Below, piece after piece: positions 43,476 to 51,930 of a stretch of 64,000 nt of DNA (its first letter is position 1; every line of letters starts with the position of its first letter). This DNA is from Pseudomonadota bacterium (lineage in GTDB: Bacteria > Pseudomonadota > Alphaproteobacteria > Rhodobacterales > Rhodobacteraceae), in the NCBI GenBank assembly GCA_021845805.1, contig JAJZVD010000003.1:50705-114704 (forward strand), given 5' to 3'. A model generated the notes under the pieces. The model saw only the letters and a list, made by a program, of their open reading frames with translations. It did not search any database and had not been told where the DNA came from. The position numbers and the translations under genes are program-made.

Positions 43476-44278
43476 TCGGGATAGCGCAGTCGCACGCCCA
43501 GCTCGGTCTTGATCCGGTCGTTCCTCACCCGCTTGCTTTCGGCATAGAAGCTCGCCGCCATCGGCGACAGCGTGGCCGGGTCATAGGGTACGGCCGGCGG
43601 CTCTGGCAGGCCCAGCAGCCGCGCGGCCTCCGACAGCACATCCTCGGGCGGGGCGGGGTCGTCATCGCAGAGGTTGTAGACGGCGCCGGGGTTCGGCCGC
43701 GCGATCGAGGCCTCGAGCACCTGGGCGATGTCCTCGACATGGATCCGGCTGAACACCTGGCCGGGCTTCAGGATGCGCCGCGCGCTGCCGTCGCGCACCT
43801 TCTCGAACGGGCCGCGGCCGGGGCCGTAGATGCCTGCCAGGCGGAAGATGTGCAGCGGCAGCCCTGTCGCGCGCCAGGCAGCCTCGGCCGCCACCCGGGC
43901 GCGGCCGCGTTCGGTGGCCGGAGTCAGGGCCGATCCCTCGTCGACCCAGCCGCCCTGCCGGTCGCCGTAGACCCCGGTGGTCGACAGATAGCCCGCCCAG
44001 ACAACCCCCGCCGCCCCGATCCGCGCCCCTTCGGCCCGCAGCACCGGGTCGCCCGCCCCGTCGGGCGCGACCGAACTCAGCAGATGCGTGGCCGCGGCCA
44101 GCGCCGGGCCAAGGTCGTCCCCCGGCCAGACCAGCGGCTCGACCCCCTCGGCGCGCAGACGCTCGGCCTTGTCCGGGCTGCGCGTGGTTCCGATCACCCG
44201 CCAGCCCTGCGCCAACAGCCGCGCCGCCAGCGCCCGGGCCGAATAGCCATGCCCAAGCGACAGAAGTGTCCGTGTCAT
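43421..44278 (-). CDS. SDR family NAD(P)-binding epimerase-like protein (YeeZ type)
   Basis: The product is 285 residues from the ATG at 44278. SLGHGYSARALAARLLAQGWRVIGTTRS is the nucleotide-binding start. YLSTTGVYGDRQGGWVDEGSALTPATERGRARVAAE holds the Thr/Tyr active-site region, although the canonical YxxxK is not evident (it reads GVYG then GRAR). FSRIHVEDIAQVLEA follows. It resembles YeeZ-like extended SDRs of unknown substrate. It lies downstream of the 3-hydroxybutyryl-CoA dehydrogenase gene, with the repeat element between. Confidence 0.82.
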   Translation of the reverse strand: MTRTLLSLGHGYSARALAARLLAQGWRVIGTTRSPDKAERLRAEGVEPLVWPGDDLGPALAAATHLLSSVAPDGAGDPVLRAEGARIGAAGVVWAGYLSTTGVYGDRQGGWVDEGSALTPATERGRARVAAEAAWRATGLPLHIFRLAGIYGPGRGPFEKVRDGSARRILKPGQVFSRIHVEDIAQVLEASIARPNPGAVYNLCDDDPAPPEDVLSEAARLLGLPEPPAVPYDPATLSPMAASFYAESKRVRNDRIKTELGVRLRYPDYRAGLAALLAEETRSST

Positions 44279-44300
44279 CGCCACTCCATTTTCTGTCCGC

Positions 44301-44334
44301 AAATATCCCCGGGGTCCGGGGGCAGCGCCCCCGG
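44301..44334 (-). repeat. Rhodobacteraceae-type intergenic hairpin repeat
   Basis: Read leftward, CCGGGGGC and GCCCCCGG form a perfect 8-bp stem with a GCT loop, followed by GACCCCGGGGATATTT. It lies between the stop of the dehydrogenase and the start of the SDR gene. The stem and short T-rich end could act as a leaky terminator. I recognise this sequence type as a frequent intergenic element in Rhodobacteraceae genomes; a second, degenerate copy is before queG. Confidence 0.65.
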
Positions 44335-44345
44335 CCGCGAGCCGC

Positions 44346-45221
44346 CTAGCGTGTCGGCACCGGCGTCTCGCCCCGGTAGTCGTAGAAGCCGCGCTGGGTC
44401 TTGCGGCCCAGCCAGCCCGCCTCGACATATTTCACCAGAAGCGGGCAGGGCCGGTACTTGGTGTCGGCCAGCCCCTCGTGCAGCACGTTCATGATGGCAA
44501 GGCAGGTATCCAGCCCGATGAAATCCGCCAGTTCCAGCGGCCCCATCGGATGGTTCGCCCCCAGCTTCAGCGACTCGTCGATCGATTTCACCGAGCCAAC
44601 GCCCTCGTAGAGCGTGTAGACCGCCTCGTTGATCATCGGCATCAGGATGCGGTTCACGATGAAGGCGGGGAAGTCCTCGGCGCTGGCCGCCGTCTTGCCC
44701 AGCGTGTTCACCACGCCCAGCAGCGTCTGGTAGGTTTCCCGGTCTGTGGCGATCCCGCGGATCAGTTCCACCAGCTGCATCACCGGCACCGGGTTCATGA
44801 AGTGGAACCCCATGAACTTTTCCGGCCGGTCGGTGCGGCTGGCCAGCCGGGTGATCGAGATCGACGAGGTGTTCGAGGTCAGGATCGTCGTCGGCTTCAG
44901 ATGCGGCAGCAGATCCTCGAAGATCGCCTGCTTCACCGTCTCGCGCTCGGTCGCAGCCTCGATGATCAGGTCGCTCGGGCCCAGGTCCGCCAGTTTCAGC
45001 GTGGTGCGGATGCGCGCGAGGGCGGCGGCCTTGACCTCGGCGCCGATCTTGCCGCGCTGGACCTGACGTTCAAGATTGCGGTCGATGGTCGACAGGGCCT
45101 TGTCGAGGCTCGTCTGGCTGATGTCGGTCAGCAGTACATCGTAGCCCGCCAGCGCGAAGACATGCGCGATGCCATTGCCCATCTGTCCCGCGCCGACCAC
45201 GCCGACCTGCCGGATTTCCAT
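44346..45221 (-). CDS. 3-hydroxybutyryl-CoA dehydrogenase
   Basis: The product is 291 residues from the ATG at 45221. It oxidises (S)-3-hydroxyacyl-CoA with NAD+. VGVVGAGQMGNGIAHVFALAGYDVLLTDI is the NAD-binding loop. MGFHFMNPVPVMQLVELIRG contains the catalytic histidine. DFPAFIVNRILMPMINEAVYTLYEGVGSVKSIDES and NHPMGPLELADFIGLDTCLAIM complete the family pattern. Single-domain length is typical of the Hbd/PaaH type. It may act in butanoate, PHB or fatty acid breakdown together with the thiolase 9 kb away. Confidence 0.94.
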   Translation of the reverse strand: MEIRQVGVVGAGQMGNGIAHVFALAGYDVLLTDISQTSLDKALSTIDRNLERQVQRGKIGAEVKAAALARIRTTLKLADLGPSDLIIEAATERETVKQAIFEDLLPHLKPTTILTSNTSSISITRLASRTDRPEKFMGFHFMNPVPVMQLVELIRGIATDRETYQTLLGVVNTLGKTAASAEDFPAFIVNRILMPMINEAVYTLYEGVGSVKSIDESLKLGANHPMGPLELADFIGLDTCLAIMNVLHEGLADTKYRPCPLLVKYVEAGWLGRKTQRGFYDYRGETPVPTR

Positions 45222-45383
45222 GCCGCCGTCTCCCTTCGCTTGCGGCGGCCATCCTATGCGGCGGCGCGGCACGGGCGCAAGGCCGCGAGACGTTGAAAGT
45301 TCGGCTCAAAATCGCGGTTTAGGAGTTTGGAAAGACCCGAGGCGCAGGCTCTCGCATGGGTGAGTCGAAGAACGGTGGGAGCA

Positions 45384-46211
45384 ATGGCCTATGAACGGCT
45401 GGGCGAAAGCGCCCTGAATTATTCGCCATGTCGCTATGGCGCGTCGAAACTGGTGTTCCGCGGGCCGCCGCAGCGGCTGGATGGCGCCTATGTCGCCGTG
45501 CTGGGGGGAACCGAAACCTACGGGCGGCTGGTGGAGCGGCCCTGGCCCGCGCTGATCGGCGCCGCCACGGGGCTGCGGATGGTGAACCTGGGCTGCGTGA
45601 ATGCCGGGGTAGATGCGTTTCTGAACGATCCCGACGTGCTGGAAATCTGCCGCGGGGCGCAGGCCGTGGTGGTGCAGGCGCTGGGGGCGCAGAACATGAC
45701 CAACCGGTTCTATGCCGTGCATCCGCGCCGCAACGACCGTTTCCTGCGCGCCGCGCCGCCGCTGCGCGCCCTGTTCCGCGAGGTGGACTTTGCCGAGTTC
45801 AACTTTACCCGCCACATGCTGTCGACCCTGCAGAGGCTGTCGCCCCAGCGCTTCGCCTCGGTGGTCGACGAACTGCGTGCAACCTGGCTGATCCGCACGC
45901 GCCAGCTCTTGCACCTGGTCGAGCGGCCGGCGGTGCTGCTCTGGATCGGGGCCGATGCGCCGCCGCCGGCCGGCGCCCCGCCGCGGCTGGACCTTGAACC
46001 CCTGCTGGTGGACCGCCCGTCGCTGGAGCAGGCGGCACAGGCCGCGGCGGCCTGCGTCGAAGCGGTGGAACGGCCCTCCGAGCGCAGCGCCGGGGCCGAA
46101 CGGCTGATCGATGCAGCGCTTGACCCGGCCACGGCGATCGGGCTTCCGGGGGCTGTGGCCCATGCCGACATCGCGCAGGCGCTGGCACCGGTGCTGCGGC
46201 GGCTGGTGTAG
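45384..46211 (+). CDS. DUF6473 family protein
   Basis: The product is 275 residues from the ATG at 45384 (GGTGGGAGCA upstream). Conserved stretches are FRGPPQRLDGAYVAVLGGTETYGRLV, MVNLGCVNAGVDAFLNDPDVLEIC, VVVQALGAQNMTNRFYAVHPRRNDRFL and FNFTRHMLSTLQRLSPQRF. This agrees with what I remember of DUF6473, a Rhodobacteraceae-enriched family of unknown function. VAVLGGTETYG with later Asn and His residues recalls SGNH-hydrolase or sulfotransferase-neighbour proteins, but I would not assign activity. Its place near polysaccharide genes hints at surface glycan work. Confidence 0.75.
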   Translation: MAYERLGESALNYSPCRYGASKLVFRGPPQRLDGAYVAVLGGTETYGRLVERPWPALIGAATGLRMVNLGCVNAGVDAFLNDPDVLEICRGAQAVVVQALGAQNMTNRFYAVHPRRNDRFLRAAPPLRALFREVDFAEFNFTRHMLSTLQRLSPQRFASVVDELRATWLIRTRQLLHLVERPAVLLWIGADAPPPAGAPPRLDLEPLLVDRPSLEQAAQAAAACVEAVERPSERSAGAERLIDAALDPATAIGLPGAVAHADIAQALAPVLRRLV

Positions 46212-46219
46212 GCTGCCGG

Positions 46220-46756
46220 TCAGGCCGCAGCGGCGCGGCTGCGGCGGCGGATCAGCACAAGCACCCCAAGCCCCGCCGCAAACATCGCCAGGGTCGTCGG
46301 GATCGGCACCGTGGTGACCGACAGCGCCAGATAGGTCGAACCGGTCACCTTGCCCCAACTGAGCGTCAGGGTCTGGCTGAGCACCGAGGCCGTGATCCGC
46401 TCGGCCAGCGAGCCGGTGTAGCCGCTGATCGTGGTGCCGCTGTAAAGCGGGGTCAGCGCCGTCTGGGCCAATACGGAACTGCCGGCGGACCAGCTCAGCA
46501 CCGGGTTCACGAGGTTGCCGAAGATGCGGATGCTGCCCACGTTGGCATCGACGACAAAGGGGGCGGCAGCGGCGTCGGCGGTCAGGTGGAAGGTGACCTT
46601 GCCCGGCGCGTTGCTGGTCGCAAGCGCGGTCGAAAACAGGTAGGCGTTGCCCGGCGTCAGCGCATAGCTGCCACCGCTGGTCATGGAGATGGTGGCGGCA
46701 CGGGCCGGGGCCGCGGCCATGAGTGACAGTGCGATGACACACAAAAGCGCCTTCAC
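46220..46756 (-). CDS. Secreted protein with VPxP-CTERM-like sorting tail
   Basis: The product is 178 residues from a GTG with AAAGGGA seven bases upstream. A Sec signal peptide (MKALLCVIALSLMAAAPARA) leads a small Ser/Thr/Ala-rich beta domain of about 125 residues. The end is tripartite: VPIPTTLAM, a hydrophobic helix (FAAGLGVLVLI), then RRRSRAAAA. This is the architecture of PEP-CTERM/VPLPA-CTERM sorting signals processed by exosortases. The protein is probably released or anchored at the surface with exopolysaccharide. No exosortase gene is visible in the window. It converges with the DUF6473 gene, eight bases apart. Confidence 0.75.
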   Translation of the reverse strand: MKALLCVIALSLMAAAPARAATISMTSGGSYALTPGNAYLFSTALATSNAPGKVTFHLTADAAAAPFVVDANVGSIRIFGNLVNPVLSWSAGSSVLAQTALTPLYSGTTISGYTGSLAERITASVLSQTLTLSWGKVTGSTYLALSVTTVPIPTTLAMFAAGLGVLVLIRRRSRAAAA

Positions 46757-47096
46757 GGCCAATCCCTTTCTGGCGACGGACAGGCCTGCCGCGCCCCGAT
46801 CGCAACGGGCCGGAGCCGCTTTGCCTCCGACCGACACCCCCACCCGAGGCCCTTCGGTATCGTCGCGAATTGCGCCGAAGCTGCGGCAGGTTGACGGAAG
46901 GTTAATGCCTTCGCGGCGGCGCAGGCGCGGCCTGTCGCCCGTCGGCCACGGTCGGGCGGGCCATCGTTTCCGCCGGCAAAATGGCCCGGCTGTGGCGTTT
47001 CCGCACGGCCGACAACCCGCCCGGCGTAAGGGTGCTTGGCGGGCGAATCGGAAACGCGCTAAGCCTGTGCCGGATGGGCAAGGGCGGATCACCGGA
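46757..47096. other. 340-base divergent region between the sorting-tail protein and a glycosyltransferase gene
   Basis: No ORF with a ribosome site is seen. The part near 46880-46910 holds a CtrA-like near match (TTGA-N7-TTAA). Codon-like open frames on both strands lack starts with Shine-Dalgarno sequences and look like GC-rich noise. Promoters for both flanking genes are presumably here but I cannot place them precisely. Confidence 0.5.
46891..46905. promoter_or_regulatory. Near-consensus CtrA-like box TTGA-N7-TTAA
   Basis: TTGA at 46891-46894 and TTAA at 46902-46905 are seven bases apart; on the other strand this reads TTAA-N7-TCAA. One base differs from the CtrA consensus TTAA-N7-TTAA. 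It lies 135 bases upstream of the leftward sorting-tail gene and 190 bases upstream of the rightward glycosyltransferase. Confidence 0.35.
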
Positions 47097-47915
47097 ATGG
47101 GCGCGCGCTACGAACATGTGCTGATGACGCGCTTCAATCTGGCGACGCCGGGGCGCGAAAGCGCCATCCGCAACCGGCCGGGCTGGCTGGCAGAGCGGTT
47201 CGCGCTGTTCGAACGCTACTGCCTGCCCTCGGTGGCGGGCCAGACGAGCCGCCGGTTTCACTGGGTGATCTATTTCGACGCGGCGACGCCGCCCGAGTTC
47301 CGCGACCGCATCGCGGCCTGCCAGCGGCAGTTTCCCTTCGTGCCCTATTTCACCGGGCTCTTCCCGGCCTCGGGCTGGCCGCGCTCGATCCGGGAGACCT
47401 TCGATTTCGCGCCCGACTACCTGCTGACCACCCGGCTCGACAACGACGACGCGCTGGCGCTTGACCATGTGGAGCGGGTGCAGGCGGCGGTCGAGGCCGC
47501 GGGCTGCGCGCCGGGCGGCTACAACTTCACCAACGGCTTCATTCTGGGGCGCGGGCGGCTGTACCGGCTGGCGCACCGCTCGAACGCGTTCTTCAGCTAC
47601 CTTGCGCCCTACGCGGCCGAGGTGGTGACGGCCCCTTCGATCCAGCACATGGAGCTGGCGCGGCATGGAACCGTGCGGCAGATCGGCGGCGCGGGCGGCT
47701 GGATGCAGATCGTGCACGGGGGAAACGTGTCGAACAAGATCCGCGGGCGACGCATCGCGGCCCGCGAGATCGGCGGCGCCTTCCCGCCGGCGCTGGTGGC
47801 CGAGGTGGCCCCGGTCGGTGCGCCCGCGCTCTGGGCGGATGCGGCGCTGTCCGGCAGCCTGCGGGGCTTGCGCGACACGGCGCTGGCGCTGCGTCACCGC
47901 CTGCGGCGTGGCTGA
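47097..47915 (+). CDS. Putative rhamnosyltransferase-like glycosyltransferase
   Basis: The product is 272 residues from the ATG at 47097. The opening (HVLMTRFNLATPGRES, then LAERFALFERYCLPSVAGQTSR and FHWVIYFDAATPPEFRDRI) matches the family of putative rhamnosyl transferases, and TTRLDNDDALALDHVERVQ contains the DxD-like metal site of a GT-A fold. NFTNGFILGRGRLYRLAHRSNAF follows. No membrane segment or signal peptide is seen, so it should act in the cytoplasm on a lipid-linked glycan. Its 3' end overlaps the opposing glycosyltransferase gene by 22 bases. Confidence 0.78.
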   Translation: MGARYEHVLMTRFNLATPGRESAIRNRPGWLAERFALFERYCLPSVAGQTSRRFHWVIYFDAATPPEFRDRIAACQRQFPFVPYFTGLFPASGWPRSIRETFDFAPDYLLTTRLDNDDALALDHVERVQAAVEAAGCAPGGYNFTNGFILGRGRLYRLAHRSNAFFSYLAPYAAEVVTAPSIQHMELARHGTVRQIGGAGGWMQIVHGGNVSNKIRGRRIAAREIGGAFPPALVAEVAPVGAPALWADAALSGSLRGLRDTALALRHRLRRG

Positions 47916-48958
47916 GCGCCAAAGACACGCGCCAGGGCCTGGGGCGACAGGCGGCGGCGGACAACGGCGGGTGGCGGCAGGCCGTGGGCCGCGCGCAGCA
48001 TCGCGGCGGCCGCGGCGGGCGCGCCCTTCAGCAGCATCTGGCCCGCCTTGGCGAGCGAGAAGAGATAGGCCCCCGGCAGCGCCCCGGGGCGGAAGCGGCG
48101 GACGAAGCGCAGCCGCGCCCGGTTCATGAAATAGACCGAGAAGGGCGAGGCCAGACGCCCCGGCCCGCCCGAGCCGATCGAGGCGCCCGCCCGGTGATAG
48201 ATGACCGCGCCGGGGCAATAGGCCAGCGGCAGCGCGCCGCGGCGCAGGGCCCAGTCGACCTCTTCGTAGTACAGGAAGTAATCCTCGGCCATCGGGCCGG
48301 TCGCGTCATAGAAGGCGCGGCTGGCCACAAGGCTTGCGCCGTGGATGAAGCCGAAGGCCGCCGGATCGGGGGCGGGCGTGTCGGGGTGGCGGCCATACTG
48401 GTGGATGTTGTGGGTGACGCCGGTGCGCCAGTCGATCCGGCCGCCGTCGATCTGGATGCGGTCGGGCCGTTCGAGGTAAAGGATGCGCCCCCCCATCAGC
48501 CCGAAGCCGCCGGGCGCCGTTGCCAGCGCGCGGGGGGTGGCGGGCGGCACGATGCTGTCGGGGTTCAGCACCCAGAACCGCTCGATCGCAGGGTCGCGGG
48601 CCAGTTCGGCCAGCCCGAGGTTCACCCCCGCGGCAAAGCCGCCGTTCACCGCCGCTTGCAGCAGCGTCAGCGCGAAGCCCGCATCCGGCGGGGCGCAGGT
48701 GCCCGGCGGGGTCAGGGCCAGCGGCGTGTGGCTGGCAGCCAGCGGGATCGGGCTGTCGGGCGGGGGGGCCCATGGCAGTCGGCCCGCGGCCCAATCGGCC
48801 AGCCGGGCGGGTGTGCCATCGGTCGAGGCATTGTCGACCACAACCACCCGCAGCCGGACACCGGTCGCCGCGCGCAGGCTTTCAAGGCAGTCGAGCACCA
48901 CACTCCCGCTGTCATAGGCGACCAGCACCACGCCGAGAACCGGATCGGCGCCGGTCAC
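47894..48958 (-). CDS. Family 2 glycosyltransferase (rhamnosyltransferase-like)
   Basis: The product is 354 residues. The start is a GTG at 48958 whose GTGA overlaps the stop of the upstream ligase gene; the long tracked ORF runs into that gene in another frame. GVVLVAYDSGSVVLDCLESL and VVVVDNASTDGTPARL form the nucleotide-sugar site, FWVLNPDSIVPP the DxD-equivalent, and EDYFLYYEEVDWALRRG the catalytic ED box. The pattern fits GT2 enzymes of O-antigen and capsule assembly, often rhamnosyltransferases. Coupling to the ligase suggests one surface glycan pathway. Confidence 0.88.
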   Translation of the reverse strand: MTGADPVLGVVLVAYDSGSVVLDCLESLRAATGVRLRVVVVDNASTDGTPARLADWAAGRLPWAPPPDSPIPLAASHTPLALTPPGTCAPPDAGFALTLLQAAVNGGFAAGVNLGLAELARDPAIERFWVLNPDSIVPPATPRALATAPGGFGLMGGRILYLERPDRIQIDGGRIDWRTGVTHNIHQYGRHPDTPAPDPAAFGFIHGASLVASRAFYDATGPMAEDYFLYYEEVDWALRRGALPLAYCPGAVIYHRAGASIGSGGPGRLASPFSVYFMNRARLRFVRRFRPGALPGAYLFSLAKAGQMLLKGAPAAAAAMLRAAHGLPPPAVVRRRLSPQALARVFGAQPRRRR

Positions 48959-50430
48959 TTGCGGCCATCCGTGGGGCGCGATCCGGGCGGAAACCGGGTC
49001 AGCCGCGGCGCCGCGCGGCCGGGCTCGGCGGCGGGTTGGGCGCGCCGGAAGACAGGCGTGGCGCCGCTGGTCAGGGGGGGGCGCACCCCGCCTTCGCGGC
49101 GCAGGCGCAGCCCGCGGGCCGGAAGAGCCTCCGCCGTTGCGCTGGCCGTGCCGGGCGTGGCTGTCAGAAGCCACATGCCCGCGCCGTAAAGGAAGAAGAC
49201 GAAGGAATAGAGCGTGCCCCAGACATCCACCGTCACCAGCGTGAAGCTGAGCCCGACAAGCGAGAACATCCAGGCGCGGCGCAACTGGTAAAGCGCGGGG
49301 TCGGCATCGAAATCGCGCAGCCCCACCCGCCAGAGCGACCAGCCGTAGCCCGCCGCCAGCAGGGCAAAACCCGGGGTTCCGTAACGCATGGCCGCCAGCA
49401 GCCAGAAATTGTCGACGCTGCTTGAATACATGAAGGCCGGGCGCACCCAGTCGTTCAGGCCGATGCCGAAGACCGGGTTCTGCCCGACGTTGTAAAGCCC
49501 CCATTGCAGGATCAGGTCGCGCCAGTAGGCGGTGCCGCTGGAGAAGGTCGCGTAGGTCAGAAAGACCTTGTAGGGCGTGCGGTTCGAGGCAAGGTCAACC
49601 GCCACATAGGCCAGCACGAAAAGGCCGAGCAGGATCAGCCAGCGCGACTTCACCCCGCGCAACAGGCTGACCCAGAGGATCAGCATCCCCTGCAGCGCCA
49701 GCGCCAGCATCGGCCCTGCCGACAGCGACAAGAGCGCACAAAGCGCGCAGACCGCCGACAGAAGGTGGCGGCGGGTGTCGGGCATGGCGCCGCGCAGGCC
49801 GACGAAGCACAGCGAGAAGGCGATGGTGCAGAACAGCCCGTAGTGGATCGGGTGGGCAAAGACCGCCTGCACCCGGGAAAAGCCGAAGCGCGGGATGGTG
49901 TAGGCGGGCACGACGCTGGCCGTCAGGCCGGGCAGCCGTTGCAGAAACTCGACCACGATCGGATGGCCGGTGACGGTTTCGTACAGCGCGATCGGGAGCG
50001 TCGCGGCAACCAGCCAGATCAGGGCCCGGGTCAGCGCGGCAAAGGTTTCGGCGCTGCGGATATAGGCTCGGGCCAGCACATAGCCGCCGAAGAACTCGAC
50101 CCCGGTGGAGCCCGCGAATTGCACCACGCGCTCAGGGTTGTTGACCGCCAGCGCCAGGGTGCCCCAGGCGACGTAGCAGATGAACAGGATGTCTGTCGCC
50201 ATCACCCCGCCATAGGCACCCGACAAGAGCCGCAGGGTCAGCGGGACGATCAAGACCAGCAGAAGGATGCGCAGATCGGTAAGGACGAGGCCGCCGACCG
50301 TTGCGCCCAGCGGGATCATCACCGCCGCGAGGTACAGGAGCACGGGCACCGGCAGTGCACGCCAGACCCCGACCGCCCCCGCGAGGGTCGTGGCAGCGGG
50401 CGGCACCGTCGGGGACTCCGGAACGGCCAC
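48955..50430 (-). CDS. O-antigen ligase/polymerase-like membrane protein
   Basis: The product is 491 residues from a GTG with CAGGAG upstream. About eleven to twelve hydrophobic helices run from residue 30 to 420, for example VPVLLYLAAVMIPLGATVGGLVL and ILLGLFVLAYVAVDLA. A large periplasmic loop before the last helices contains WRDLILQWGLYNVGQNPVFGIGLNDW, the typical Wzy/WaaL (O-antigen ligase family) segment with GIG. The last 70 residues are a soluble Arg/Pro-rich tail. It either ligates or polymerises a surface polysaccharide; which cannot be told from sequence. Confidence 0.85.
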   Translation of the reverse strand: MAVPESPTVPPAATTLAGAVGVWRALPVPVLLYLAAVMIPLGATVGGLVLTDLRILLLVLIVPLTLRLLSGAYGGVMATDILFICYVAWGTLALAVNNPERVVQFAGSTGVEFFGGYVLARAYIRSAETFAALTRALIWLVAATLPIALYETVTGHPIVVEFLQRLPGLTASVVPAYTIPRFGFSRVQAVFAHPIHYGLFCTIAFSLCFVGLRGAMPDTRRHLLSAVCALCALLSLSAGPMLALALQGMLILWVSLLRGVKSRWLILLGLFVLAYVAVDLASNRTPYKVFLTYATFSSGTAYWRDLILQWGLYNVGQNPVFGIGLNDWVRPAFMYSSSVDNFWLLAAMRYGTPGFALLAAGYGWSLWRVGLRDFDADPALYQLRRAWMFSLVGLSFTLVTVDVWGTLYSFVFFLYGAGMWLLTATPGTASATAEALPARGLRLRREGGVRPPLTSGATPVFRRAQPAAEPGRAAPRLTRFPPGSRPTDGRK

Positions 50431-50528
50431 GGGATCGGGGCTCCTGCATTCTGTCCGGCGCGCTGGCCGGCCTGCTCATTTTGCGGCGAGCTTAGCCCAG
50501 TTCACGAATCGGTGCGAGCCCTTCCGCG

Positions 50529-51770
50529 TCACGGCCCGCGCAGCAGCGGGCTGCCTGCGGTCAGCCCATCGAGCGGGCCGCCGGGCCGATAGACCCAGCG
50601 GCCCAGATCATCGGCGCGACCGGCGCGGGGAGACAGGAAGACCGTGTCGTAATAGCCGGGGCGGCCGGGATCGGTATCCTGGATGATGACGTTGCCCGCC
50701 ACCTGCCAGTCGGGTTGACCGGCGGGGCCGGTGACGGCCGCGGCGGCGTTGCCGGTCAGGGTGACGTTGCGGTTGGTCGCCTTCACCTCGATCCGCGGGC
50801 GCCAGAGCGGGGGGTTCACCCGCCGCCCGTCCGAGGCCGCGTCGTGGATCAGGGTGTTGTTGCGGATCGTCAGCCCGTCCGCCTCGCCCACGGTGATGCC
50901 GTGGATATGGGCGTTGACGATGACATTGTCGGCGATCGTCAGGTTCCGGTAATACATCCCCGCCCCGGCGCGGCCTTCGTCCACCTCTTCGTTGCGGATG
51001 AAGATCGACTGGGTGAACCCGTGCCCCTCGGCCAGCAGGAAGTTGCCGCGGATCACCACGTCCGTCGTGGGCCGATGGGTGCCGCGCGTCCAGAACTGGA
51101 TCATGTCGGGGTGGTCGTAGGTGCCGGTTTCCTTCCGGAAGGCATGGATGCGGTTGCCGGTGATCGTCAGGCCCTGGTCAGCGGCAAAATCCATCCCGTC
51201 AGAGCGGCAGCCCACCACCTCGTTTTCGGTGATGGCGACCCGGTCGCTTTGAACCACCATCAGGCCGCGGTAGAATCGCGCGATGCGATTGCCGTCCACC
51301 GTGATGTCGGCAGAACTGCGGATCTGCAACCCGATGGCGGTGGGCAGGCCGATATCCTCGGGCTTGCCCGCGGTGGCCAGCGCGCCGGTGAAGCGGTTGT
51401 TGCGGAAGGTGATGGCGTGGCTGTCGATCACGCGGAACGGCGTCGCCTCAAGCGAATCGCCGGGGCGGTAAGCGGCGGTGAAATCCAGCCCCTCGAGCAC
51501 CAGGTTCCCTGCCGTGCTGAGCGCCATGCCGCTGAAGCGCGCAGGCCGCGCCGGATCGGCCGAACGCAGTGTGACCGGACTTGGGAAAGAGACGGCAAAG
51601 CGTTGATATTGCGTCAGTTCCAGGCGGCCGTAATCGCCGGGCGCAAGGCTGATCTGTTCGCCGCCACGCGCCTGTTGCAGGGCTGTGACCAGTTCGGCCG
51701 GGGTGCTGACGGTCTGGGCGGCGGCAGGCAGACCGGATAGCCAGAGAAGCAGGGCGAAGAGGCGGCGCAT
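50529..51770 (-). CDS. Secreted right-handed parallel beta-helix protein (polysaccharide-lyase-like)
   Basis: The product is 413 residues from the ATG at 51770, opening a signal peptide (MRRLFALLLWLSGLPAAAQ). TPAELVTALQQARGGEQISLAPGDYG is the typical start of a beta-helix. The coils repeat N-x-I/F-T-G-N-like turns (ITFRNNRF, ITVDGNRI, ITENEVVG, LTITGNRIHAF, LTIADNVIVN, LTIRNNTLIH). It resembles NosD/alginate-lyase-like folds and may cut or bind the polysaccharide made nearby in the periplasm or outside. Catalytic residues cannot be assigned. It is divergent from the large beta-helix gene. Confidence 0.85.
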   Translation of the reverse strand: MRRLFALLLWLSGLPAAAQTVSTPAELVTALQQARGGEQISLAPGDYGRLELTQYQRFAVSFPSPVTLRSADPARPARFSGMALSTAGNLVLEGLDFTAAYRPGDSLEATPFRVIDSHAITFRNNRFTGALATAGKPEDIGLPTAIGLQIRSSADITVDGNRIARFYRGLMVVQSDRVAITENEVVGCRSDGMDFAADQGLTITGNRIHAFRKETGTYDHPDMIQFWTRGTHRPTTDVVIRGNFLLAEGHGFTQSIFIRNEEVDEGRAGAGMYYRNLTIADNVIVNAHIHGITVGEADGLTIRNNTLIHDAASDGRRVNPPLWRPRIEVKATNRNVTLTGNAAAAVTGPAGQPDWQVAGNVIIQDTDPGRPGYYDTVFLSPRAGRADDLGRWVYRPGGPLDGLTAGSPLLRGP

Positions 51771-51930
51771 GGGGCATCCGGACAGCGAGACAGGAACGGG
51801 CAGCCTGCCAGAGCCGGATGAAGAAAGGCTTGCCAGGCGCGGGCACCGTGCGCCGGAATGGCGCCGCGCGCAACGCCCCGTGGCCGCATGGTATCCCGGT
51901 TGCCCTGAGCCCGCAGCCAAGGAGACCGCC

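Noticed and set aside
46757-47096. Upstream extension of the rhamnosyltransferase-like ORF (start at 46683)
   Set aside because: The extra 138 residues are low-complexity Arg/Pro/Ala, overlap the antisense sorting-tail gene, and lack a ribosome site. The ATG at 47097 fits the family start.
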